DNA of 64,000 nt from Muricauda sp. SCSIO 65647. GTDB taxonomy: Bacteria; Bacteroidota; Bacteroidia; Flavobacteriales; Flavobacteriaceae. Shown here one piece after another: positions 1 to 8,298 of this stretch. The notes beneath the pieces are model-generated. The model saw only the letters and a program-made list of their open reading frames with translations, ran no database searches and was not told where the DNA came from. The stretch covers positions 1,962,501 to 2,026,500 of the forward strand of contig NZ_CP091037.1 of assembly GCF_021534965.1 (NCBI RefSeq). The letters are read 5' to 3'. Positions within the stretch are counted from its first letter, which is position 1, and every line of letters starts with the position of its first letter. Position numbers and translations under genes: made by a program.

Positions 1-1670
1 CCAATACCGAAAATACCGCCCATGCCGATGTCAACTTGGGCAAGAAAAAATGGGCATCTTACACCAGTGTTTCCTACAGTGATTTTGGTGATTTGACCAT
101 GGGCGAGCATGGCCCTGATGATTACTTGAGAAATAGTTTTGTGGTGAGGCGGAATGGGCAAGACGTGCTGGTACCAAATAAGGACCCAAGAGAGCAGGTG
201 CCCTCTGGGTATGACCAAATCAATTTTTTGCAGAAGTTCAAATTCCGCCCGAACAACAACTATACCTATGATTTGGGGCTATATTATTCTGAAACATCAG
301 ACTACTCTCGATACGATCGTTTGATTAGGCCCAATAACGCGGGTGATGGGCTACGCTCAGCAGAATGGTTCTATGGCCCCCAAAAATGGTTCATGGGCAA
401 TTTTCAGGTCACCAAACAAGGAAGGAATAAATTTTACGATCGTGTGAAATTGACGACCGCCTATCAATTTTTTCAAGAGAGCAGAAATGAGCGGGGTTTT
501 CAAGATCCTACCCTTTTCAAGACGGAAGAAAAAATCGATGCTCTTTCGGTGAACCTTGACTTTGAAAACAAAAAGATCGGCAACCTCAGACTCTATTATG
601 GGGCCGAGTACATTTTCAATAAAGTGAACTCTGATGGAAGCCAACAAAATATCGAAACGAGCGAAACAAGTGATTCAGCTTCGAGATATCCTGATGGGGC
701 AACTTGGCAGACCTTTGCAGGGTATATCAACGGCGAATATCAGATCAAACCCAATTTCACAGTTTTGTCAGGGCTGCGTTATAGCCAGGTATGGGTTGAT
801 GCACAGTTCGATGACAGCTTTTTTCAATTTCCCTTTGAGGAGGCCGATATCATTACGGGGGCTTTGACGGGCAGTATCGGTTTCAGTTGGTTTCCAAAAG
901 AAAATTTTCAGGTCACACTGAACGGTTCAACTGCTTTTAGGGCGCCGAATATTGACGATGTGGGCAAGATATTCGATTCTGAACCTGGTTCGGTTGTGGT
1001 GCCCAACCCCGATCTAAAACCTGAATATGCCTATAATGTTGACTTTGGCATCAGAAAAAACTTCAATGATAAACTGGTATTTTCGGCAGCCACCTACTAT
1101 ACCTATCTGGTCGATGCCCTGGTGCGGAGAAATTTTGCCTTCAATGGACAATCTGAAATAGAATACAATGGTGAACTCAGTAATGTTCAGGCCATTCAGA
1201 ATGCGGCTAAGGCCTATGTGTATGGTTTTGAATTCGGGTTAGAGGCCTTTCTGAATGAAAATTGGTCACTGAGATCAAACCTTACCTTTACAGAAGGTGT
1301 TGAAGAAGAAGAAGACGGTACCGACTCACCGGCCCGTCATGTGGCACCTACCTTTGCCGATGTTCATTTACTGTATAAGAATTCAAAACTCACCACCGAC
1401 CTGTTTTTGAATTTTAATGGTGAGATACCTTTCGAAGACCTGGCTTTTTCTGAACGGAACAAACCTTTTATCTATGCAATCGACGACGAGGGAAATCCGT
1501 ACTCGCCTTCATGGTATACCCTGAACCTGCGTTCGCAATATCAAATATCCCACGCCTTGAAGGCCTCGCTGAACCTTGAGAATATCACAAATCAACGATA
1601 CCGTACCTATTCTTCAGGTATTGTTGCCCCGGGAACCAATTTGATCATGGGGCTTGAATATAGTTTTTAA
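1..1670 (+). CDS. TonB-dependent outer-membrane receptor, haem/haemoglobin-like, C-terminal part
   Basis: The reading frame is open from the left edge, so the signal peptide and plug domain lie outside the window and the true start is not visible. What remains, about 550 residues, is a TonB-receptor beta-barrel: alternating aromatic strands, a FRAPNIDD segment followed by VPNPDLKPE, and a C-terminal end in LEYSF with a terminal Phe, the usual outer-membrane targeting signal. The FRAPNIDD...PNP.LKPE pattern is typical of haem/haemoglobin and related iron receptors, so iron or haem import driven by TonB-ExbBD is the likely role, but the substrate is inferred. A strong hairpin terminator follows the stop within 10 bases, so this is the last gene of its transcript. 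Confidence 0.88.
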   Translation, partial: NTENTAHADVNLGKKKWASYTSVSYSDFGDLTMGEHGPDDYLRNSFVVRRNGQDVLVPNKDPREQVPSGYDQINFLQKFKFRPNNNYTYDLGLYYSETSDYSRYDRLIRPNNAGDGLRSAEWFYGPQKWFMGNFQVTKQGRNKFYDRVKLTTAYQFFQESRNERGFQDPTLFKTEEKIDALSVNLDFENKKIGNLRLYYGAEYIFNKVNSDGSQQNIETSETSDSASRYPDGATWQTFAGYINGEYQIKPNFTVLSGLRYSQVWVDAQFDDSFFQFPFEEADIITGALTGSIGFSWFPKENFQVTLNGSTAFRAPNIDDVGKIFDSEPGSVVVPNPDLKPEYAYNVDFGIRKNFNDKLVFSAATYYTYLVDALVRRNFAFNGQSEIEYNGELSNVQAIQNAAKAYVYGFEFGLEAFLNENWSLRSNLTFTEGVEEEEDGTDSPARHVAPTFADVHLLYKNSKLTTDLFLNFNGEIPFEDLAFSERNKPFIYAIDDEGNPYSPSWYTLNLRSQYQISHALKASLNLENITNQRYRTYSSGIVAPGTNLIMGLEYSF

Positions 1671-1674
1671 ACAG

Positions 1675-1702
1675 AAAAGCCCAGATAAAACTGGGCTTTT
1701 TT
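1675..1702 (+). terminator. Rho-independent terminator after the TonB receptor
   Basis: AAAAGCCCAG and CTGGGCTTTT pair around a 6-base ATAAAA loop and run into six T residues. The stem is A-rich on its left side, so it can also end the convergent minus-strand lipoprotein gene that stops at 1723. The same GCCCAG/CTGGGC core recurs in the terminator at 12565-12595. Confidence 0.9.
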
Positions 1703-1722
1703 GATTCTTTAAACTAGACGGC

Positions 1723-2088
1723 CTAGTGGTCTTCAGTTGCCTCCTCTACCTTTTTAGCTGCATCGTTTACGGCTTTTTTGGCGTCATCTCCAACCTCTTT
1801 GGCCGCGTCTTTTACATCATTTGCCGCATCTTCAGCAGCATTCTTGACATTTTCTCCCATTTCTTCAGCCGCTTTCATGGCATTTTCACCGGCTTCTTTG
1901 GCCCCGTTCATGGCGTCTTCTCCCGCTTCTTTTAGGTTTTCACCAGCCTCCTCTAACGATTCAGCGGCCTCACCTGCTGCTTCGGCAGCTTCTTGGGAGG
2001 TATCCTTTACTTTATCGGAACAGCCTTCACATGATTGAAAACCCAGGGCAAATGCCGTAACGGCAAATACAAGCAGTACTTTTTTCAT
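1723..2088 (-). CDS. Small lipoprotein with amphipathic-helix repeats
   Basis: A 121-residue protein beginning with a lysine-rich signal sequence and a lipobox-like FQSC, so Cys20 is probably lipidated; a second Cys follows three residues later. The rest has almost no aromatic residues and is a long Ala/Glu/Lys-rich helix built of loose 11-residue repeats (AGENxxxAAEE, AGEDAMxGAKE, AAEDAANDVKD). This resembles LEA-like or apolipoprotein-like amphipathic helices. No enzymatic motif is present. It is transcribed alone, converging on the TonB receptor, and an exact TATATTTG promoter box lies 26 bases upstream. A periplasmic stress or envelope-spacer role is only inference. Confidence 0.8.
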   Translation of the reverse strand: MKKVLLVFAVTAFALGFQSCEGCSDKVKDTSQEAAEAAGEAAESLEEAGENLKEAGEDAMNGAKEAGENAMKAAEEMGENVKNAAEDAANDVKDAAKEVGDDAKKAVNDAAKKVEEATEDH

Positions 2089-2113
2089 TTTAATGGTTTT
2101 AAGTGTTTATGCC

Positions 2114-2121
2114 CAAATATA
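2114..2121 (-). promoter_or_regulatory. Bacteroidota -7 box TATATTTG for the small lipoprotein
   Basis: Exact match to TAnnTTTG on the minus strand, 26 bases before the ATG at 2088. No convincing -33 TTTG is seen at the expected spacing. Confidence 0.45.
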
Positions 2122-2194
2122 CATTATTTCAACCTGCTTCGAATCATAAGTGCAACTAACACTGTTCGTTGGCCATTTTTTCCTTCTAAATTTT

Positions 2195-2202
2195 TAATTT
2201 TG
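2195..2202 (+). promoter_or_regulatory. -7 box TAATTTTG for the ileS run
   Basis: Exact TAnnTTTG match 30 bases before the ileS ATG at 2233, with a TTG at 2169-2171 as a possible -33 element (spacing 23, slightly long). Confidence 0.5.
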
Positions 2203-2232
2203 CAAACTTGTAATTCCACAGGATTGAATGTT

Positions 2233-5200
2233 ATGAAGTTTGCCGAATATAAGGGATTGGATTTGCCAAAAGTGGGCCAAGAAATTTTAGAGCACTGGAA
2301 GCAGCACGCCATTTTTGAAAAAAGTGTTTCTACCCGTGAAGGCAAACCCGGTTACGTCTTCTACGAAGGGCCGCCCTCGGCCAATGGTATGCCCGGCATA
2401 CACCATGTGATGGCGCGTACCATCAAGGATATTTTTCCAAGGTACAAAACCATGAAAGGCTATCAGGTGAAGCGTAAGGCTGGCTGGGACACCCATGGGC
2501 TTCCGATAGAATTGGGCGTTGAAAAAGAACTGGGCATTACCAAAGAAGACATCGGCAAAAAAATTTCCATCGAAGAATACAACGAGGCTTGTAAAAGAGC
2601 GGTCATGCGCTACACCGATGTCTGGAATGAAATGACTGAAAAGGTAGGGTACTGGGTCGATATGGACAACCCTTACATTACGTACAAGCCCAAATACATG
2701 GAGTCGGTATGGTGGCTGCTCAAACAGATTTACGACAAAGGCTTGATATATAAGGGCTATACGATACAGCCGTATTCGCCTAAAGCGGGCACAGGCCTCA
2801 GTTCGCACGAGCTGAACCAACCGGGCACCTATCAAGATGTGACCGATACCACTGTGACGGCACAGTTTAAGGCAAAACGGGAAACACTGCCTGCATTTTT
2901 GAAGGAAATAGAGGGAGACACTTATTTTTTGGCGTGGACGACCACCCCTTGGACACTTCCCTCCAATACGGCATTGACCGTAGGGCCAAAAATCGATTAC
3001 GCAGTGATCAAGACCTTTAACCAATATACGTTTGACCCCATCAATGTTGTATTGGCCAAGGCGCTGGTAGGCAAACAGTTTTCAGGAAAGTTTTTTGAAG
3101 CAGAATCGGATGAGGATTTCGAAAACTACGAACAACAAGACAAAAAAATACCCTTTCGGATCATAGCAGAGACAAAGGGCAATGATTTGGTCGGTATTGG
3201 CTATGAGCAGTTATTGCCCTACGTGCTTCCCTACCAAAACCCTGAAAATGCCTTTAGGGTAATCGCAGGTGATTTTGTGACCACCGAAGAAGGTACTGGA
3301 ATCGTACACACTGCACCCACTTTTGGCGCCGACGATATGCAGGTGGCCAAACAGGCAAAGCCCGAAGTGCCGCCCATGTTGGTGCTTGATGAGTACGACA
3401 ATCCCGTTCCCTTGGTGGATTTGCAGGGCAGGTTTCGCCCTGAAATGAAAGAGCTGGGAGGCAAGTATGTCAAAAACGAATACTATGAAGAGGGCGAAGC
3501 ACCTGAAAAGTCCGTCGATGTTGAAATCGCCATTAAACTGAAAGAAGAGAACAAGGCTTTTAAGGTTGAAAAATACCTTCACAGCTATCCGAATTGTTGG
3601 CGTACCGATAAGCCTATTCTGTATTACCCGTTGGATTCGTGGTTCATCAAGGTCACCGATATTCGAGATCGCATGCACGAACTGAACCAAGAAATCAACT
3701 GGAAACCGAAGTCAACGGGCGAAGGCCGTTTTGGCAACTGGTTGGCCAATGCCAATGATTGGAACCTTTCTCGATCACGTTATTGGGGCATTCCGTTGCC
3801 CATTTGGCGAACCGAAGATGGTCAAGAAGAAATAATTATCGGTTCTGTCGAAGAACTCAAGACCGAAATGGCAAAAGCTGTTAGGGCCGGCTTCATGCAG
3901 AAAGACATTTTTGAAGATTTTGTCGTGGGAGACATGAGCGAGGCCAACTATGACAAGGTAGACCTACACAAAAATATTGTGGACCGCATAACATTGGTTT
4001 CTTCTTTGGGAAAACCCATGAAACGGGAGACCGATCTTATCGATGTATGGTTTGACAGCGGTTCAATGCCGTATGCGCAATGGCATTATCCTTTTGAAAA
4101 CGAGCATTTGATTGATGGCGGGGAGGCTTTTCCGGCCAATTTCATCGCAGAGGGCGTAGATCAGACGCGTGGTTGGTTCTACACGCTACACGCCATTGCC
4201 ACCATGGTTTTTGATTCTGTGGCCTACCGAAATGTAGTTTCTAACGGACTTGTGCTTGACAAGGATGGAAAAAAGATGTCAAAGCGATTGGGCAACGCCG
4301 TTGATCCCTTTGAGACCATGAAATCGCATGGGGCCGATGCCACCCGTTGGTATTTGATATCCAATGCCAATCCGTGGGATAACTTGAAGTTCGATATTGA
4401 AGGAGTGGCGGAGGTCAAACGTAAGTTCTTCGGTACTCTCTACAATACCTACTCGTTCTTCGCCCTGTATGCCAATATCGATGGATTCTCTTATACAGAA
4501 GAGGAGATTCCACTTGATGAAAGGTCAGAACTTGACCAGTGGATTCTTTCAGAATTGCACTCGTTGATCAAAATGGTCGATGAGGCCTATGCCGACTACG
4601 AACCGACCAAAGCGGCCAGGGGAATCTCTGATTACGTACAAGAAAACCTGAGCAACTGGTACGTTCGCCTGAGCAGAAGAAGATTTTGGAAGGGAGATTA
4701 TCAAAAAGACAAAATCTCGGCTTATCAGACCCTATACACTTGTTTGAGGGTAGTGGCCAAGCTATCTGCACCTTTGGCACCATTTTATACCGACAGGCTG
4801 TACAAAGATCTAGAAGCCGTTGTCAAAAAAGAGGATTATGAAAGTGTGCACCTTTCTGATTTCCCCGATTATGACGAAAAAATGGTGAACAAAAAGCTGG
4901 AGCGTAAAATGCAGACCGCCCAGAAAATCACGTCATTGATACTTTCCATTCGGCAGAAAGAAAAAATCAAGGTACGGCAACCCCTGCAGAAAGTAATGAT
5001 TCCTGTTCTGGATGCTTCCCAAAGGGGAGAAATTGAAGCGGTCTCTGATTTGGTAAAATCTGAAGTGAACGTCAAAGAGATCGAACTGCTCGATGATGCT
5101 TCAGATATTTTGGTCAAGCAAATAAAGCCAAATTTCAAGATTTTAGGCCCAAAATATGGAAAGGAGATGAAGTCTATCGCAGCGGCTGTTGCGCAGTTAG

Positions 5201-5634
5201 ACCAGTCGGCCATCCAAAAAATCGAACAAGAAGGCGAAATATCGCTTGATTTGGAAAATAAAAGCATTAAATTACAGTTGTCAGATGTAGAGATCAGTTC
5301 TCAAGATATTGAAGGCTGGCTAGTGGCGAGCAATGGCACCTTGACCGTGGCACTTGATGTGACCATTGACGAAGACCTCAAAAAAGAGGGTATTGCAAGA
5401 GAGTTGGTCAATAGAATTCAGAATCTCAGAAAAGATTCAGGTTTTGAGGTGACCGATAAAATTGACATTAAAATTTTGAAAGATGGTCTTGTTGAAAAGG
5501 CCGTGGAGAGTAACAAAGAATATATCAAATCAGAGACCCTGACCGCAGTGCTTGATTTTGAAGAGAAACTGGAAGAGGGAACTGCAGTGGCCTTTGATGG
5601 CGTGAACACTAGATTGTTAATTAAAAAACATTGA
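2233..5634 (+). CDS. ileS: Isoleucine--tRNA ligase, eukaryote-like (type 2) form
   Basis: This class I aminoacyl-tRNA synthetase charges tRNA-Ile. It has 1133 residues from the ATG at 2233. The frame is open further upstream, but the family N-terminus begins at MKFAEYKG and the promoter box at 2195 lies inside the upstream extension, so the longer start is rejected. The HIGH signature is GIHH (about residues 55-58), followed by TIKDIFPRY and GWDTHGLPIE, and KMSKR is at residues 681-685. The length and the TIKD..RY..M.GY/GWDTHG spacing are those of the eukaryote-like IleS2 class rather than the E. coli class. It heads a run with the dksA-like gene (3-base gap), the DUF4097-like gene and lspA; ileS-lspA linkage is common in bacteria. 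Confidence 0.97.
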   Translation: MKFAEYKGLDLPKVGQEILEHWKQHAIFEKSVSTREGKPGYVFYEGPPSANGMPGIHHVMARTIKDIFPRYKTMKGYQVKRKAGWDTHGLPIELGVEKELGITKEDIGKKISIEEYNEACKRAVMRYTDVWNEMTEKVGYWVDMDNPYITYKPKYMESVWWLLKQIYDKGLIYKGYTIQPYSPKAGTGLSSHELNQPGTYQDVTDTTVTAQFKAKRETLPAFLKEIEGDTYFLAWTTTPWTLPSNTALTVGPKIDYAVIKTFNQYTFDPINVVLAKALVGKQFSGKFFEAESDEDFENYEQQDKKIPFRIIAETKGNDLVGIGYEQLLPYVLPYQNPENAFRVIAGDFVTTEEGTGIVHTAPTFGADDMQVAKQAKPEVPPMLVLDEYDNPVPLVDLQGRFRPEMKELGGKYVKNEYYEEGEAPEKSVDVEIAIKLKEENKAFKVEKYLHSYPNCWRTDKPILYYPLDSWFIKVTDIRDRMHELNQEINWKPKSTGEGRFGNWLANANDWNLSRSRYWGIPLPIWRTEDGQEEIIIGSVEELKTEMAKAVRAGFMQKDIFEDFVVGDMSEANYDKVDLHKNIVDRITLVSSLGKPMKRETDLIDVWFDSGSMPYAQWHYPFENEHLIDGGEAFPANFIAEGVDQTRGWFYTLHAIATMVFDSVAYRNVVSNGLVLDKDGKKMSKRLGNAVDPFETMKSHGADATRWYLISNANPWDNLKFDIEGVAEVKRKFFGTLYNTYSFFALYANIDGFSYTEEEIPLDERSELDQWILSELHSLIKMVDEAYADYEPTKAARGISDYVQENLSNWYVRLSRRRFWKGDYQKDKISAYQTLYTCLRVVAKLSAPLAPFYTDRLYKDLEAVVKKEDYESVHLSDFPDYDEKMVNKKLERKMQTAQKITSLILSIRQKEKIKVRQPLQKVMIPVLDASQRGEIEAVSDLVKSEVNVKEIELLDDASDILVKQIKPNFKILGPKYGKEMKSIAAAVAQLDQSAIQKIEQEGEISLDLENKSIKLQLSDVEISSQDIEGWLVASNGTLTVALDVTIDEDLKKEGIARELVNRIQNLRKDSGFEVTDKIDIKILKDGLVEKAVESNKEYIKSETLTAVLDFEEKLEEGTAVAFDGVNTRLLIKKH

Positions 5635-5637
5635 ACG

Positions 5638-6021
5638 ATGGCAGAAGATACAAAAGTCAGATACTCAGACAAAGAACTTGAAAAGTTCAGAAAACTGATA
5701 GAAGAAAAAATAGAAAAGGCCCAAAAGCACCTTGACCTTTTGAGAAGTTCTTACATGAACGACGGTAATAACGGTACCGATGATACTTCACCCACTTTTA
5801 AGGCGTTTGAAGAAGGTTCTGAAACCATGAGCAAAGAGGCCAATACCCAATTGGCCATTCGTCAAGAAAAGTTCATTCGTGATCTTAAGAACGCCTTATT
5901 GCGCATTGAGAACAAAACCTATGGCATCTGCCGTGTGACGGGCAAACTGATCAACAAAGAGCGGTTGAAGTTGGTGCCCCATGCCACTTTGAGCATCGAA
6001 GCGAAGAACATGCAAAAGTAA
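5638..6021 (+). CDS. TraR/DksA-family regulator lacking the zinc-finger cysteines
   Basis: A 127-residue protein of the DksA/TraR type: a charged N-terminal coiled coil (about residues 10-85, with LEKFRKLIEEKIEKA) and a C-terminal globular part with YGICRVTGKLI and a conserved SIEAKN tail. Classical DksA has four zinc Cys (CxxC...CxxC). Here only Cys at YGIC remains, and the other three positions are T, H and A, so the zinc site appears absent. Known DksA proteins insert the coiled coil into the RNA polymerase secondary channel; the same role is inferred. It starts 3 bases after ileS, so it is co-transcribed with it. Confidence 0.9.
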   Translation: MAEDTKVRYSDKELEKFRKLIEEKIEKAQKHLDLLRSSYMNDGNNGTDDTSPTFKAFEEGSETMSKEANTQLAIRQEKFIRDLKNALLRIENKTYGICRVTGKLINKERLKLVPHATLSIEAKNMQK

Positions 6022-6025
6022 CCGT

Positions 6026-6664
6026 GTGCTTTTACTGCGAGCCGCGCGTCTTTTTTTGTGGGCCTTTATCTCTTTATCCACCGTTGGGCTGACGTGCCAA
6101 AAAGTGGTCAAAAAGACTTTCGTAGACCCGCGAAACAGCTATATTCAAATCGACTCAAAAGACTGCTATCACATAGATTTGAATACTGCATCTGGAGATG
6201 AGCTATATGTAGAGGCCATCATTGATGGGGAATACACAAAAGATTTGCTTGTCAACATTGAACAAGAAGGTGAAACAGTGATGGTCTATACCGATTTTCA
6301 ACCGAATTTTGTGTTTCCGAACGATAAATTGAGTGCCCATAAAGTAATATCGGTCAAACTTAACATCACAGTACCAGAATATCATGACATTCGGCTCTTT
6401 GGTACGAGCAGCAATGTAGCGGTAACGGGTAAATACAAAAACCTTGAAATTGATTTGTCAGATGGTTATTGCGAATTGCATAATATAGCCGAACATGCCC
6501 AAGTAAAGACCCAAAAAGGAGGCATATACCTTTTTGCTGCCGAAGGTGATATCACGGCGTATTCGACCTATGGCAAAGTAAGCGAAAATGCGATTCCACC
6601 AGGAAATGTTAGTTACGACCTACGGTCGATACAAGGAAATATTTATCTCAAAAGAACTGAATAA
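6026..6664 (+). CDS. DUF4097-like exported beta-helix-type protein
   Basis: A 212-residue protein starting at a GTG only 4 bases after the dksA-like stop; no in-frame ATG fits better. The N-terminus (RAARLFLWAFISLSTVGLTC) looks like an export signal, possibly with a non-canonical lipidated Cys. The remainder is beta-rich, with repeated short strands (NVAVTGKYKNLEIDLSDGYCELHNI, KTQKGGIYLF), as in DUF4097/adhesin-like auto-transporter-fold domains. No catalytic residues are recognisable. It sits between dksA-like and lspA in one run. Function unknown. Confidence 0.75.
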   Translation: MLLLRAARLFLWAFISLSTVGLTCQKVVKKTFVDPRNSYIQIDSKDCYHIDLNTASGDELYVEAIIDGEYTKDLLVNIEQEGETVMVYTDFQPNFVFPNDKLSAHKVISVKLNITVPEYHDIRLFGTSSNVAVTGKYKNLEIDLSDGYCELHNIAEHAQVKTQKGGIYLFAAEGDITAYSTYGKVSENAIPPGNVSYDLRSIQGNIYLKRTE

Positions 6665-6670
6665 TATCAG

Positions 6671-6678
6671 TACTTTTG
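6671..6678 (+). promoter_or_regulatory. -7 box TACTTTTG in front of lspA
   Basis: Exact TAnnTTTG match ending 13 bases before the lspA ATG, which would give a leader of only a few bases. It suggests lspA can be transcribed apart from the ileS run. Confidence 0.45.
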
Positions 6679-6691
6679 CAACTTATTTCTA

Positions 6692-7339
6692 ATGATGAAC
6701 CTTAAGAGATCACTCGTACTTATCGTTATAGTTTTATTGATTGACCAAATCAGTAAAATTTACGTAAAGACCCACTTTGAATACCAACAATCTGTAGAGG
6801 TCTTCAACTGGTTCAAAATTCTCTTCATTGAAAATTCAGGTGCTGCATGGGGCACCAAATTAAATGATTTTCTACCTGTGTCTGAGGCTGCGGGAAAGCT
6901 CATATTGACCATTTTTCGTCTTTTCGCGATAGTAGGTATCGGATATTGGTTATATGATATTATCAGAAAGAATTCTTCTCGAATATTGATCATCGCGGTA
7001 TCATTGATTTTTGCTGGGGCGTTGGGCAATATTATTGATTCGGTTTTCTACGGGGTGGTGTTCAATGACAGCTACAACCAAGTGGCCACCTTGTTCTCTG
7101 ATGAGCCCTATGGCAAATTGTTTCATGGCCGGGTGGTCGATATGCTGTATTTCCCGATCATACAAGATGCCGTATGGCCCAAATGGATGCCCATAGTAGG
7201 GGGAAAAACCTTCAGTTTCTTCGAACCGGTTTTCAATATTGCAGATTCAGCCATTAGTATTGGGGTCGCTATGTTGATCGTTTTCAATAAAAAGGCTTTT
7301 CCAAAGAAGGTTCAAGAAGAAGTAGAAGAGAAGTCATAG
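6692..7339 (+). CDS. lspA: Lipoprotein signal peptidase (signal peptidase II)
   Basis: An inner-membrane aspartyl peptidase that cleaves the signal peptide from prolipoproteins after diacylglyceryl transfer. It has 215 residues; M1 or M2 could be the start. Family motifs are DQISK (first helix end), ENSGAAWG, GNIIDSVFYG, GRVVD and FNIADSAISIG. The catalytic pair is inferred as Asp150 and Asp185. It is longer than the E. coli enzyme because of extra loops (after AAWG and between the two Asp), which is usual for Bacteroidota. The window is rich in lipoproteins that need it. Its last 28 bases overlap the convergent cyclo-ligase gene. Confidence 0.96.
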   Translation: MMNLKRSLVLIVIVLLIDQISKIYVKTHFEYQQSVEVFNWFKILFIENSGAAWGTKLNDFLPVSEAAGKLILTIFRLFAIVGIGYWLYDIIRKNSSRILIIAVSLIFAGALGNIIDSVFYGVVFNDSYNQVATLFSDEPYGKLFHGRVVDMLYFPIIQDAVWPKWMPIVGGKTFSFFEPVFNIADSAISIGVAMLIVFNKKAFPKKVQEEVEEKS

Positions 7340-7887
7340 CTATTTTTTGGGGTGACGCAATAGTCCATTCGAACATCATGATCGGCAACACCACTTATAA
7401 CGGTCTCCGCTTCGAAAAATGACAAACCGACCTTTAAGGTATCAGAACGACATTTTCGTAAGAAGCCATCATAATAGCCTTTGCCGTAGCCGATGCGATT
7501 TCCAAGTCGGTCAAAGGCCAATAGCGGAATAAAAACTACGTCTATTTTCGTTTCTTCTACCTGTTCGCTGCCCGAAGGCTCTGGTACTTGCCAATTGTTT
7601 ACGGCAATGGTCGTGGTATCGGTCAACAGATAGTGTTCAAGTGTAGCGCTGGCGGCCATTTTGGGCACTACGATATTCTTGCCTTTTGTTTGTAAAAAAT
7701 TGATGATGGGGGCGGTGTCAACTTCTTTCTTATCGACAATGCTTAGAAAAATATGATAATATGAAAAATCCCAAAGAGGAAGATCAAGTAGTCGGTCGAC
7801 TATTTTAAGGCTACTTTCGGAGATAAAAAAAGGAGAAAGTTCTTTTCTTTTCTCCTTATAAATTTTCCTTAGTTCATGTTTCAACAT
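7312..7887 (-). CDS. 5-formyltetrahydrofolate cyclo-ligase
   Basis: Converts 5-formyl-THF to 5,10-methenyl-THF with ATP, a folate salvage step. It has 191 residues, normal for the family. The Lys/Arg-rich N-terminus (RKIYKEKRKEL) provides the nucleotide-contacting basic residues, and GYGKGYYDGFL near residues 135-145 is the family signature GxGxGYYDR. It converges with lspA and overlaps it by 28 bases. A 28-codon ORF ends 47 bases upstream on the same strand and may be co-transcribed. Confidence 0.95.
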   Translation of the reverse strand: MLKHELRKIYKEKRKELSPFFISESSLKIVDRLLDLPLWDFSYYHIFLSIVDKKEVDTAPIINFLQTKGKNIVVPKMAASATLEHYLLTDTTTIAVNNWQVPEPSGSEQVEETKIDVVFIPLLAFDRLGNRIGYGKGYYDGFLRKCRSDTLKVGLSFFEAETVISGVADHDVRMDYCVTPKNSYDFSSTSS

Positions 7888-7934
7888 ACTCTGATGTTGA
7901 TTGATTCTGTGGGGCAGTTTCAGGCATTCGTCAC

Positions 7935-8021
7935 CTATTCTCTAGTTGAGACGGCGAAATAGATTTTGAAGAACAACATCAAAATCAGGTACATGCCCAA
8001 AACAATCAAATAATTCTCCAT
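7935..8021 (-). CDS. Possible 28-residue single-helix membrane protein
   Basis: ATG at 8021 opens a 28-codon frame ending in TAG. The product reads MENYLIVLGMYLILMLFF followed by KIYFAVSTRE: one strongly hydrophobic helix of about 20 residues, an acidic start and a basic/polar tail. This is a plausible membrane miniprotein rather than random sequence. It ends 47 bases before the cyclo-ligase start on the same strand. There is no ribosome-binding-site evidence (the phylum lacks Shine-Dalgarno sequences) and no exact promoter box. Conservation is needed to confirm it. Confidence 0.4.
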   Translation of the reverse strand: MENYLIVLGMYLILMLFFKIYFAVSTRE

Positions 8022-8073
8022 GCATTTAACGTTTAGGTGCTTAAAAATAAATAAAAAAATAACATTCACACCA

Positions 8074-8114
8074 TGAACTGCACTTTTTTATCGGTGAACT
8101 GCACTTTTTTTATC
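8074..8114. repeat. Two-copy tandem repeat TGAACTGCACTTTTTTATC
   Basis: The 19-base unit at 8074-8092 is repeated at 8095-8114 with one additional T in its T-run; the period is 21 bases. It lies between the divergent uvrC and small-ORF/cyclo-ligase transcripts. A 21-base period puts both copies on the same DNA face, as for paired operator sites. Confidence 0.75.
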
Positions 8115-8298
8115 AAATTTTTAACATAGAAAAAGCCAGCCTAAATTTTTTATATAGAATTGGGGGTAAAAAAATGAACTATTCAAATCGGTGAAAAAGC
8201 ATTTGCCCCTCCGATGGGTTAAAACAGGCCTAGGCTTGTGCACTTTACAAAAAACATAGTAACTTCATGTTGTCTTTTAAAGATTGCCCTTAGATTCT

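Larger units (their letters stand above)
7888..8298. other. 411-base intergenic region between cyclo-ligase and uvrC
   Basis: AT-rich. It contains a short minus-strand membrane ORF (7935-8021) and a two-copy tandem repeat (8074-8114), described separately. From 8115 to 8298 I see no gene, no strong hairpin and no exact TAnnTTTG box, although this stretch must hold the uvrC promoter. Confidence 0.6.

Noticed and set aside
2035-2232. 66-codon upstream extension of ileS
   Set aside because: It has no family similarity, is Phe/Cys/Asn-rich, overlaps the promoter box at 2195 and the lipoprotein promoter region; the ATG at 2233 matches the IleRS N-terminus.
2287-3024. 245-codon frame on the minus strand inside ileS
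   Set aside because: It is antisense to a conserved synthetase domain, with His/Cys/Phe-rich composition, no family similarity and no start context. A codon-bias shadow.
8074-8114. Possible CRISPR or satellite array
   Set aside because: Only two copies with a 2-base gap, no spacers and no cas genes.
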